Below are positions 6,316 through 13,054 of a stretch of 13,054 nucleotides of DNA, piece by piece. How positions within the stretch are numbered: position 1 is the first letter of the stretch; every line of letters starts with the position of its first letter. Made by a program: the position numbers and the translations under genes. Origin of the DNA: JBMYYE01 sp049609065 (GTDB lineage: Bacteria; Pseudomonadota; Alphaproteobacteria; Rhodobacterales; Rhodobacteraceae); contig JBMYYE010000065.1 in the NCBI GenBank assembly GCA_049609065.1, positions 1-13,054 of the forward strand, in the 5' to 3' direction. The notes beneath the pieces are model-generated. The model saw nothing but the letters and a program-made list of their open reading frames with translations. It was not told where the DNA came from and made no database searches.

Positions 6316-7119
6316 CTAGCTGTTTGGACGGACCCGTGCGGCGGTTTTGTTGGCGAAAGCTTCAAGGCGTTCACGCGCTGCGGGTTGGGTGTTCACCACA
6401 CCCGCTACAACAGATTCCGCATAGGCCGCATCGAGCCCTGACATATTTTGCATATGGCTAATTGCCGAACAGATGGCAAAGTTGGTCAATGGCAAATTGG
6501 CGGCAACTTTTTCGGCGATCTCCATGGCTTTGTCAAAGCTTGAACCTTCGGTGATATATTGCGCCAGCCCAAGGTCAACGGCCTCTTGATCTTGGTAAAC
6601 ACGACCAGTGAGGATCATGTCGATCATGCGGTATTTGCCAATCATATCGGACACACGGATGGTTGCCCCCCCGCCTGTGAAAATGCCGCGTTGGCCTTCA
6701 GGCAAGGCGAAATAGGTGCTTTTGTCCATCACGCGAATATGGGCGGCACTGGCCAATTCAAGCCCGCCGCCAACAACCGCGCCTTGAAGGGCTGCAATGA
6801 TAGGCACCCCGCCATATTCCATTTTGTTAAACGCTTCGTGCCAGCGCAAACACACATGCATGAAATCATCCGGGCTGCGATCCGCCTTCCAATGCTCAAC
6901 AAGGTCAAGACCCGCGCAAAAATGATCCCCGCTACCTGTGAGGACCACGGCCTTGACGCCGTTTTGATGCGCTGAACTGAAGAACCGAACGAGTTCCTCA
7001 ATCGTGGCCGTATCAAGGGCGTTGCGTTTGTCAGGGCGGTTCAATGTGACAACATGTACGCCGTTATCCATGGCTTCAATGGCGAGGCTTTTATAGTTGG
7101 GATCAATATTTTGTGTCAT
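6316..7119 (-). CDS. dmdD: Methylthioacryloyl-CoA hydratase DmdD (crotonase family)
   Basis: Last CoA-dependent step of DMSP demethylation: hydrates methylthioacryloyl-CoA, leading to release of methanethiol, acetaldehyde, CO2 and free CoA. The 267-residue protein is a full-length crotonase. LNRPDKRNALD (26-36) is the acyl-CoA-binding start, GDHFCAGLDL (64-73) forms the first oxyanion-hole loop, and GAVVGGGLELA (113-123) the second. Glu121 and Glu141 (in LPEGQRG) fall at the same numbers reported for the catalytic pair of Ruegeria pomeroyi DmdD, which strongly supports the specific call over a generic enoyl-CoA hydratase. ATG 7119 has AAGGA eight bases upstream. It starts 33 bp after dmdC ends and is followed 77 bp later by dmdA, all on the minus strand, so it sits in the middle of one transcript. 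Confidence 0.93.
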   Translation of the reverse strand: MTQNIDPNYKSLAIEAMDNGVHVVTLNRPDKRNALDTATIEELVRFFSSAHQNGVKAVVLTGSGDHFCAGLDLVEHWKADRSPDDFMHVCLRWHEAFNKMEYGGVPIIAALQGAVVGGGLELASAAHIRVMDKSTYFALPEGQRGIFTGGGATIRVSDMIGKYRMIDMILTGRVYQDQEAVDLGLAQYITEGSSFDKAMEIAEKVAANLPLTNFAICSAISHMQNMSGLDAAYAESVVAGVVNTQPAARERLEAFANKTAARVRPNS

Positions 7120-7152
7120 GATGCGGGTCCTTAATCGATATGTCAGGTGGGA

Positions 7153-8919
7153 TTAGAATGTGGCGGCCAAAAGGCTCGTGGCGCCGTTTTTTACACGGGC
7201 GCGCAAGCTGGGGCTTTCGACCAATACATGATGGGCAAAATAGGATGCCGTTGCAATTTTTTGGGTCATGAAAGGCGTGTCGATATCGTCTGCAATCGCG
7301 GCCTTGGCGGCCAAAACCGCGCGGCCCATTTGCCAGCCAACGGCAAGGTTGCCGACCATCATGAGGAAAGGAACCCCGCCTGCGAACACGGCGTTGGGAT
7401 CAGTGGGGGCCGTTTCAAGGATAAAGGCGAGGCAATCGTCAAAATCGCGGCGCGCATTTGTGAGGGCATCTGCGATTGCAATTTCGGTGTCACCAAGGGC
7501 GCGTAGGTCGTCTTCGGTGGCTTTGATCATGGCTGCAAAGCGGGACGCAGTTTTCCCACCATCACGAAGGATTTTGCGGCCCAATAGATCATTGGCTTGA
7601 ATGGCTGTCGTGCCTTCATAGATCGGCAAAATTCGGGCGTCGCGGTATAATTGTGCCACGCCTGTTTCCTCAATAAAGCCCATGCCGCCGTGGATCTGCA
7701 CCCCAAGTGATGTGACCTCTAGTGCGCGCTCTGTGCACCAGCCTTTGACCAAAGGCACAAGAAATTCAGCCATCGCATCGGCATCCGCGCGCTGATCCTC
7801 AGCTCCGTTATGCGCCAGATCGAGCCATCCTGCCGTCGCAAGAGATAGGGCACGTCCGCCTTCGGTGAAGGCGCGCATTTGCATCAGCATCCGCCGCACA
7901 TCGGGGTGTTCGATGATCGCTACTGCATCTTTCGCGGACCCGTCAACGGGGCGGCTTTGCACACGTTCATTGGCATAGCGCAGCGCGTGTTGGTAGGCGC
8001 GTTCGGAAATGGCGACCCCTTGCACGCCCACGGCAAAACGCGCGGCTGTCATCATCACAAACATGTATGAAAGCCCCTTGTTTTCCTCACCGATGAGGAA
8101 GCCTTTGGCCTTGTCATAGTCGAGGATTGCGGTGGGGCTGGCTTTCACGCCAAGCTTGTGTTCGACGCTGACGCAGTTGACGCCATTTCGTGTGCCTGGC
8201 GCGCCATTTTCATCCAGTAAGAATTTAGGCACGATGAAGAGGCTCAATCCTTTGGGACCGGCAGGCGCATCAGGTGTGCGGGCCAAAACGAGGTGAATGA
8301 TGTTTTCAGAAAGCTCATGTTCGCCATAGGTGATGAAAATTTTGGTGCCGCTGATTGCGTAACTGCCATCGTCTGCGGGGGTGGCCTTGGTGCGGACACG
8401 GCCAAGATCGCTACCCGCTTGCGGTTCAGTCAGGTTCATGGTGCCAGTCCATTTACCTGTGATTAAATTTTCGAGATACTGATTTTTTTGATCCTCGGAT
8501 CCACAAACCAAAAGCGCATCAATGGCGCCGTTGGTCAAAAGCGGGCAGAGGCCAAAGCTCATATCAGCGGCGTTTAAGATTTCTGTCGCCGCAGCGCCCA
8601 CCGCATGTGGAAGCCCCATGCCGCCAAATTCAGGTGGATGGGCGAGGCTCTGCCAGCCCATGTCGACAAATTGCGAATAGGCCGTGGCAAAAGAGGAGGG
8701 GAGTTCGACGGTTTCTCCGTTGAATTTCGCGCCGGCTTCGTCCCCTTCGCGGGTGAGAGGTGCAATAACATCACCGCAAAAACGGCCGAATTCTTCTAGG
8801 GCGGCACGTGCGTCGCCTGCGTCAATGTCATCATAGCGCGGGAGTGCGCAGACCTGAGACCATGAGCTGAGGCTTTCAATGTTAAACAAAATGTCACGTA
8901 TTGGCGCTTGATACGTCAT
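7153..8919 (-). CDS. dmdC: Methylmercaptopropionyl-CoA dehydrogenase DmdC (acyl-CoA dehydrogenase family)
   Basis: FAD enzyme that oxidises methylmercaptopropionyl-CoA to methylthioacryloyl-CoA, the step before DmdD. At 588 residues it belongs to the long acyl-CoA-dehydrogenase class with a C-terminal extension (about 450-588), typical of DmdC and FadE5-like enzymes. Visible motifs: MNLTEPQAGSDLG (161-173) and GTKIFITYGEHE (191-202) of the middle beta domain; GVQGVAISERAYQHALRYA (298-316) and QIHGGMGFIEETGVAQLYRD (408-427) in the helical domain; and the catalytic base Glu435 in LPIYEGTTAIQANDL, the position reported for DmdC. ATG 8919 follows GGAG at eight bases. It is the promoter-proximal gene of the dmd set and is divergent from an AraC-family regulator. 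DmdB, the CoA ligase that makes its substrate, is not in the window. A general medium/long-chain acyl-CoA dehydrogenase is the alternative, disfavoured by context. Confidence 0.92.
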   Translation of the reverse strand: MTYQAPIRDILFNIESLSSWSQVCALPRYDDIDAGDARAALEEFGRFCGDVIAPLTREGDEAGAKFNGETVELPSSFATAYSQFVDMGWQSLAHPPEFGGMGLPHAVGAAATEILNAADMSFGLCPLLTNGAIDALLVCGSEDQKNQYLENLITGKWTGTMNLTEPQAGSDLGRVRTKATPADDGSYAISGTKIFITYGEHELSENIIHLVLARTPDAPAGPKGLSLFIVPKFLLDENGAPGTRNGVNCVSVEHKLGVKASPTAILDYDKAKGFLIGEENKGLSYMFVMMTAARFAVGVQGVAISERAYQHALRYANERVQSRPVDGSAKDAVAIIEHPDVRRMLMQMRAFTEGGRALSLATAGWLDLAHNGAEDQRADADAMAEFLVPLVKGWCTERALEVTSLGVQIHGGMGFIEETGVAQLYRDARILPIYEGTTAIQANDLLGRKILRDGGKTASRFAAMIKATEDDLRALGDTEIAIADALTNARRDFDDCLAFILETAPTDPNAVFAGGVPFLMMVGNLAVGWQMGRAVLAAKAAIADDIDTPFMTQKIATASYFAHHVLVESPSLRARVKNGATSLLAATF

Positions 8920-8951
8920 GGTTGCATCTCCAGTTTATATTCTTTTTGGTT

Positions 8952-8979
8952 ACTTTATCAGCAAAAATTGTGGCTTCAA
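8952..8979 (-). promoter_or_regulatory. Candidate sigma-70-type promoter of dmdC
   Basis: On the minus strand TTGAAG (8979-8974) and TAAAGT (8957-8952) are separated by 16 bp, 33 bp from the dmdC ATG. The -10 is a weak match, as expected for an activator-dependent promoter. The AraC-type direct repeats lie just upstream of the -35. A second pair, TTGCTG-N17-AATATA, is closer to the gene but would leave too short a leader for the GGAG site. Confidence 0.35.
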
Positions 8980-8990
8980 TCTCATTGAGG

Positions 8991-9020
8991 GACAAAATCC
9001 TTTCATAAAGTGACAAAATC
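8991..9020. promoter_or_regulatory. Two GACAAAATC direct repeats, candidate AraC-type binding site
   Basis: The 9-mer GACAAAATC occurs exactly at 8991-8999 and 9012-9020, a start-to-start spacing of 21 bp (two helical turns), the usual arrangement for dimeric AraC-family regulators. The pair lies between the divergent dmdC and AraC-type genes, 12 bp upstream of the proposed dmdC -35 and 17 bp before the regulator's ATG, so one site could activate dmdC and repress the regulator. Confidence 0.6.
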
Positions 9021-9042
9021 AGCGTAATACGGTTTTATGAAA
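9001..9042. repeat. 9-bp inverted repeat spanning the AraC-type gene start
   Basis: TTTCATAAA (9001-9009) is the exact inverse of TTTATGAAA (9034-9042), which contains the ATG of the regulator gene. The 24-bp loop contains one GACAAAATC copy. If the transcript starts upstream of 9001 the stem could cover the start codon; as DNA it could be another operator. The stem is A/T-rich, so an RNA role would be weak. Confidence 0.35.
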
Positions 9043-10128
9043 AACAGCGCCCCCACCAGCATTCACACCGTTTCTATCGGTTTCATAGAAGACTGGATCA
9101 CCGCGTTGCGCGGATGCTGCGCGCAGGCAGAGTTGATTGAATTTTTAAAAGAGGCGGGATTGGGGGCCGGCCCCATGCCCCCCACGACGCGGATTACGCT
9201 AGATCAAATTGTACGGCTGTACCAAATCGCAGCGGTGGGGACAGGGGATGAAATGATGGGCCTGTGGGGGCGCCCAATCCGCCCGCGCGCGTTGCAACAT
9301 TTGTTGACAACGGCGCGCGAAGCATCCGATTTGCCGTCTGCATTGTATCGGTTTTCAACCTTTTGGAATTTGCTCTTGGATGATTTTCAGTTCGAATTTC
9401 AATCCAGTCGTGATCAGTTGTGTTTGAGCCTCGTGCCGCAAAACGGGGCCTTGCCCCAACGGTTTGGCCATATGTTGGTTCTAAAGCTGGCACATGGGTT
9501 GGTGTCGTGGCTGGCTGGTCAAGAAGTCCCGGTTCTAGCGGTTGATTTCGCGTTTGACCGCCCAGATTTTGCCGAAGATTACCCCGTTTTGTTTCCGGCT
9601 CCCGTGCGTTTTTCTACGCAAAGATCCGCGATTTCATTTGACCCTGCGCGCCTTGGTTTGCCGGTAAGGCGTGACAATGACGCGCTTATGGCATTTTTAC
9701 AGCGTGCACCGCGTGACTGGATCTTTACGGGGTATCATGAACACAATCTGGCGCTTCGAATTCGTGAGGATCTCTATCGGTTCCATTGGAAAAAATGTCG
9801 TTTGGAACATGTGGCGCAACGGCTTCAGATGACGCCGCGGACCTTGATGCGGCGGTTGGATGCGGATGGAACATCGTTTCAAACCATCAAGGATGGGTTG
9901 CGGCGTGACCTTGCAATCCGCGATTTGCAGCAAGGAGAGAAGGCGATCGAACAGATATCCCAAGATGTGGGGTTTTCGTCCGCCGCCAATTTTCACCGTG
10001 CGTTTCGCCGGTGGACAGGGGGGACGCCAAGCGCATATCGCCGTAAAAACGAACGGCGTGAGGTGTTTGGAAATGTGCAGGACGCAGAAGCATACGCCCC
10101 TGCGCCCTATATCGTTGCCGTAACCTAG
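9037..10128 (+). CDS. AraC-family transcriptional regulator with arabinose-binding-like N-terminal domain
   Basis: A 363-residue cytoplasmic DNA-binding protein. Residues about 20-210 fit the ligand-binding region of the AraC subgroup annotated 'arabinose-binding domain of AraC transcription regulator' (an OruR-like architecture), and residues about 250-340 are the AraC DNA-binding domain with two helix-turn-helix units (about 256-276 and 302-325). The family signature is VGFSSAANFHRAFRRWTGGT (311-330) followed by PSAYR. A 25-residue tail follows. The ATG at 9037 has no good ribosome-binding site and lies inside an inverted repeat, so expression may be low or controlled. The gene is divergent from dmdC across 117 bp containing two 21-bp-spaced direct repeats; control of the dmd genes, probably in response to a DMSP-related effector, is inferred from this layout. 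Its TAG stop shares the CTAG of the converging transketolase-like gene. Confidence 0.9.
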   Translation: MKNSAPTSIHTVSIGFIEDWITALRGCCAQAELIEFLKEAGLGAGPMPPTTRITLDQIVRLYQIAAVGTGDEMMGLWGRPIRPRALQHLLTTAREASDLPSALYRFSTFWNLLLDDFQFEFQSSRDQLCLSLVPQNGALPQRFGHMLVLKLAHGLVSWLAGQEVPVLAVDFAFDRPDFAEDYPVLFPAPVRFSTQRSAISFDPARLGLPVRRDNDALMAFLQRAPRDWIFTGYHEHNLALRIREDLYRFHWKKCRLEHVAQRLQMTPRTLMRRLDADGTSFQTIKDGLRRDLAIRDLQQGEKAIEQISQDVGFSSAANFHRAFRRWTGGTPSAYRRKNERREVFGNVQDAEAYAPAPYIVAVT

Positions 10129-12509
10129 CCTGAAATGAGACGAAAGTTTTTGCGTCCATCCGTGAGGCCTGCGATCTTTTCAACAATGGAATTGGCGTCA
10201 ATTCCAAAGTGTTTATAGAGATCTGCGATTGTGCCCGTTTGGCCAAAATGTTCCACCCCTAGCGGAATGGTTTGATGGCCGCATACGGATCCTAGCCACG
10301 ACAATGTCGCAGGATGACCGTCAATGACCGTAACCATTTTACAGTGGTTGGGGAGCGCTTCGAGAAGGGTCTCAATATGGCTTTGGGCGGCGGCATTTCC
10401 ACGTGATCGTGCCCGTTGTGCAGCTGTCCATCCCGCATTTAGGCGATCTGCGGATGTGACCGCAAGCACGCCAACATCGCGCCGACCTTCTGCAATGCTC
10501 CCCGCGGCTTTGATGGCTTCGGATGCAACAGCCCCTTGATACGCAATGACAACTTCACAGTTCGGGCCTGGCTTTCGGAGCCAATAGGCCCCGTCAATTG
10601 CACCTTGCTTGAAATCATCATCAACCCGCTTTCCAGGCTGTTCAATTGGGTTGGTCGTGAGCCGTAGATAAACGGATCCCCCCGTTTCATCACGCAACCA
10701 AGTGCGTTCATCAGGATCGCCCTCGCCGTCTTTTTGCAGGTAATGAAATGCCCATTCCATGATGACAGCAAGCTCATCGGCAAAAGCGGGTTCAAAGCTT
10801 GCAAGACCGTCTTGGCTCATCCCAATGAGGGGCGATCCAATGGATTGATGCGCCCCTCCTTCAGGGGCAAGCGTCACCCCAGATGGGGTGCCAATAATCA
10901 TGAACCGCGCGTCTTGATAACACGCGTAGTTCAGCGCATCGAGGCCACGGGCCACGAAGGGATCGTAAACGGTTCCAATCGGGATCACGCGTTTGCCAAA
11001 GAGGGAGTGCGATAGCCCGGCCGCCCCGAGCAGCAAAAAGAGGTTCATTTCCGCGATGCCAAGTTCGATATGTTGGCCTTCGGGGGTGAATTCCCATTTT
11101 GCGGTGGAGGGAATTTTTTCGTTGATAAATGTGTCGGCTTGTTCTTCGCGGGCGAATAATTTCCGACGGTTCACCCATGGGCCAAGATTGGTTGTGCCTG
11201 TCACATCTGGTGACATGGTGACAATGCGCTCAGCCAAGGCGCTGTCGCCTTTGGACAAATCATCGAGAACCTTCCCAAATGCCATTTGGGTGGAAATGTT
11301 TTTATCCGTTGAAATTTCTATTTCAGGAACCGCAAGCACGGCATCGCTATACCGGCGGCGGCCTTTGGCGAAAAACGCGGCGTTATCAAGGAAGCTTTGG
11401 AGCGCAGCAGGATCCTTAACGGTGGAAAACTTATCCCATTCTTCGCCGTCTGGAACGCCCATGTGACGTTGCCATTCCCCCATTTGGGTTTTGTTCATCA
11501 ACCCGCCATGGTTGTCTTTGTGGCCCGCGATCGGCGTGCCCCATCCTTTGATCGTATAGGCAAGGAAACATACGGGCCGGTCATGATCGATGGCGGCAAA
11601 GCTATCTGCCATCGTCTCAACACAGTTGCCCCCAAGGTTTTCCATCAACGCGGCCAAGTCTTCGTCTGATCGCGCTTGTAGCAAGGCCGTGACGTCCCCT
11701 TGATCCCCTAACGCATCCAACAGGCGTTCGCGCCAAATAGCGCCCCCCATAAAGGTGAGTGCGGAGTAAAGTTGGTTTGGACAATTGTCGATCCACTCCC
11801 GGAGCTTGTCCCCACCCGGTTCTTTGAACGCGGCGCGTTGTAGGGCACCGTATTTGACCTTCACAACGTCCCAGCCAAAGGCATCAAAAATTTGCTCAAT
11901 GCGTTTAAATAGACCTTCACGCACGACACCATCCAAGGATTGGCGGTTGTAATCAATCACCCACCATGTGTTGCGCAGATCATTTTTCCAGCCCTCTTGC
12001 AGGGCCTCGTAAATGTTGCCTTCGTCAAGTTCGGCATCCCCAACAAGCGCCACCATGCGCCCAAGTGGCACACCGTCCCCCCATTTTTTGGCCGCTATGT
12101 AATCTTGAACAATGGAGGCAAAAGATGTGATCGCCACACCAAGCCCAACAGAGCCAGTTGAAAAATCCACATCATCAATATCTTTGGTGCGGCTTGGATA
12201 GCTTTGCACCCCTTGATAGCCACGGAAATTTTCCATTTTTTCACGGGTCTGGTTGCCCATCAAATATTGGATCGCATGAAAAATCGGGGAGGCGTGAGGT
12301 TTGACGGCAACCCGGTCCTCTGGCCGCAGCGCGCTATAGTAAAGCGCGGTCATGATCGACACCATTGACGCGGAGGAGGCTTGGTGGCCGCCAACCTTGA
12401 TGCCATCCGCTTTTGGACGGATGTGGTTTGCGTTGTGGATCATCCAATGTGAAAGCCACAACAAGCGTTGTTCGATCGTTTTTAAGTGGGTCTTGTTGGT
12501 GTCGGTCAT
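10125..12509 (-). CDS. Transketolase / pyruvate-dehydrogenase-E1-like thiamine-diphosphate enzyme
   Basis: A 794-residue single-chain thiamine-diphosphate enzyme. PHASPIF (71-77) and DFSTGSVGLG (115-124) are cofactor- and substrate-region motifs shared with homodimeric AceE. The thiamine-binding motif runs from GDAELDEGN (157-165) to YNRQSLDGVV (187-196) with Asn188, but the opening triplet is GDA rather than GDG. A pyrimidine-binding domain follows, with GQHIELGIAEMNLFLLLGAA containing the catalytic-type Glu, and then a transketolase-like C-terminal domain. Overall it resembles AceE/MdeB E1 proteins (about 880 residues) minus roughly 90 residues, more than true transketolase (about 660). No E2 or E3 gene is adjacent, so whether it acts in a dehydrogenase complex or alone is open; substrates could include pyruvate or 2-oxobutyrate. 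Its ATG has only a weak AGAAAG upstream and lies 36 bp after the OsmC-family gene, suggesting an operon. It overlaps the converging AraC-type gene by four bases. Confidence 0.85.
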   Translation of the reverse strand: MTDTNKTHLKTIEQRLLWLSHWMIHNANHIRPKADGIKVGGHQASSASMVSIMTALYYSALRPEDRVAVKPHASPIFHAIQYLMGNQTREKMENFRGYQGVQSYPSRTKDIDDVDFSTGSVGLGVAITSFASIVQDYIAAKKWGDGVPLGRMVALVGDAELDEGNIYEALQEGWKNDLRNTWWVIDYNRQSLDGVVREGLFKRIEQIFDAFGWDVVKVKYGALQRAAFKEPGGDKLREWIDNCPNQLYSALTFMGGAIWRERLLDALGDQGDVTALLQARSDEDLAALMENLGGNCVETMADSFAAIDHDRPVCFLAYTIKGWGTPIAGHKDNHGGLMNKTQMGEWQRHMGVPDGEEWDKFSTVKDPAALQSFLDNAAFFAKGRRRYSDAVLAVPEIEISTDKNISTQMAFGKVLDDLSKGDSALAERIVTMSPDVTGTTNLGPWVNRRKLFAREEQADTFINEKIPSTAKWEFTPEGQHIELGIAEMNLFLLLGAAGLSHSLFGKRVIPIGTVYDPFVARGLDALNYACYQDARFMIIGTPSGVTLAPEGGAHQSIGSPLIGMSQDGLASFEPAFADELAVIMEWAFHYLQKDGEGDPDERTWLRDETGGSVYLRLTTNPIEQPGKRVDDDFKQGAIDGAYWLRKPGPNCEVVIAYQGAVASEAIKAAGSIAEGRRDVGVLAVTSADRLNAGWTAAQRARSRGNAAAQSHIETLLEALPNHCKMVTVIDGHPATLSWLGSVCGHQTIPLGVEHFGQTGTIADLYKHFGIDANSIVEKIAGLTDGRKNFRLISG

Positions 12510-12545
12510 GGCGAAACTTTCTTGTAAAATGGGGCTTTGGCGCGC

Positions 12546-13054
12546 CTACGCTTCGATCTGTGTACTGATGATGTCCCCAGTGAGGGAAACCGGATTGAGG
12601 ATCGTTTGTGCGTTGGGGCTATGTGAAACAGCGTTTTGATGTAGCCTCTGGAACTCTTCAGGGGTGGCATCGCCTGTTACGTGGATGGTGTATTTCACAT
12701 CTGGGAAGCCGACTGTTGCATTGGTGGAAAGCCCCATGAATCCCCGTAGATCAAGCGTTGCATCAAAATCGATGCGCACGGTTTCAAGTTGAATGCCCGC
12801 CGCGGTGGCGCCCGCGATGAAGCTCACCATCATGCAAGAGCCAAGGCCAGACAGAAGGAGTTCTTGTGGGTTTGGACCGTGATTGTTGCCCATCAATTGG
12901 CGTGGTTCGTCGCTTTTCCAGCTAAAAGAGCGGCTCACCTGATGTGGTCCAATTTTCATGGCTTTGGTCTCAGTCCGTGAGCAGGTGCCGCTTTCCCAAT
13001 TGATGTCTAGGCCATATTCCATCAATGCCTCTTCGGGGGCATCGGAGACTTCGG
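12546..13054 (-). CDS. OsmC-family protein (5' end probably outside window)
   Basis: OsmC/Ohr-fold protein, a family that usually reduces organic hydroperoxides with a Cys pair. Counting from the ATG at 13022 (158 residues), SDEPRQLMGNNHGPNPQELL (37-56) and GLGSCMM (59-65) are family hallmarks, with the first Cys at C63. The position of the second Cys (normally in a CP motif) reads SHSPNA, with Ser135, so the classical two-Cys peroxidase mechanism looks unavailable. The frame remains open upstream to the window edge and its residues (VSDAPEEALMEYGLDINW) resemble the extended N-terminus of long OsmC relatives, so I treat the gene as cut by the edge. However, ATG 13022 with GAGG five bases upstream is a real alternative start. 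It is followed 36 bp later by the transketolase-like gene on the same strand, probably co-transcribed. Family call firm; activity uncertain. Confidence 0.82.
   Translation of the reverse strand, partial: EVSDAPEEALMEYGLDINWESGTCSRTETKAMKIGPHQVSRSFSWKSDEPRQLMGNNHGPNPQELLLSGLGSCMMVSFIAGATAAGIQLETVRIDFDATLDLRGFMGLSTNATVGFPDVKYTIHVTGDATPEEFQRLHQNAVSHSPNAQTILNPVSLTGDIISTQIEA

Noticed and set aside
6559..6975. 138-codon plus-strand open frame
   Set aside because: Complement of dmdD, including its catalytic region; a shadow of coding bias.
6316..7119. Generic enoyl-CoA hydratase annotation for the crotonase gene
   Set aside because: Position between dmdC and dmdA, and Glu121/Glu141 at the DmdD positions, make the specific hydratase call better supported.
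10993..11466. 157-codon plus-strand open frame
   Set aside because: Lies wholly antisense to the transketolase-like gene, whose protein has clear motifs across this stretch; the antisense product shows no recognisable domain.

Overview
The window looks like a chromosomal segment of a marine alphaproteobacterium, most likely from the Roseobacter group (Rhodobacteraceae). The main reason is a compact cluster for dimethylsulfoniopropionate (DMSP) demethylation, with proteins that match the roseobacter DmdA, DmdD and DmdC types in length, motifs and catalytic-residue positions. Base composition is roughly balanced and genes are tightly packed. I see no tRNA, rRNA, CRISPR array, insertion sequence or prophage gene.

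Layout. (1) 1-3397, plus strand: four closely packed genes that look like one operon running in from the left edge. They encode a bicupin protein (5' end outside the window), a short zinc-type MetE-like methyl/alkyl transferase, an alpha/beta hydrolase and an RraA/HMG-aldolase-family protein. The pathway is not one I recognise. (2) 3398-3690: a non-coding or degenerate stretch between converging genes. (3) 3691-4902, minus strand: a ZigA-type COG0523 GTPase (metal metallochaperone family), with a paired inverted-repeat element in its upstream region. (4) 5132-8919, minus strand: the dmdC, dmdD, dmdA gene set, transcribed in that order from about 8.95 kb. (5) 9037-10128, plus strand: an AraC-family regulator divergent from dmdC. 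The shared intergenic region holds two identical 9-bp direct repeats 21 bp apart. (6) 10125-13054, minus strand: an OsmC-family gene cut by the right edge, followed by a large transketolase/pyruvate-dehydrogenase-E1-like thiamine-diphosphate enzyme.

How the genes work together. DmdA moves a methyl group from DMSP to tetrahydrofolate and leaves methylmercaptopropionate (MMPA). After CoA activation by DmdB, which is not in this window, DmdC oxidises MMPA-CoA to methylthioacryloyl-CoA and DmdD hydrates it, releasing methanethiol and acetaldehyde. The divergent AraC-type gene is the natural candidate regulator. The first operon contains a second, unrelated methyl-transfer-type enzyme (MetE-like), and the last operon a 2-oxo-acid-type E1 enzyme. 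A link of either to C1/sulfur metabolism is suggested only by proximity. The strongest leads are the AraC operator, the perfect 15-bp palindrome in front of dmdA, and the uncharacterised cupin/MetE-like/hydrolase/RraA cassette.
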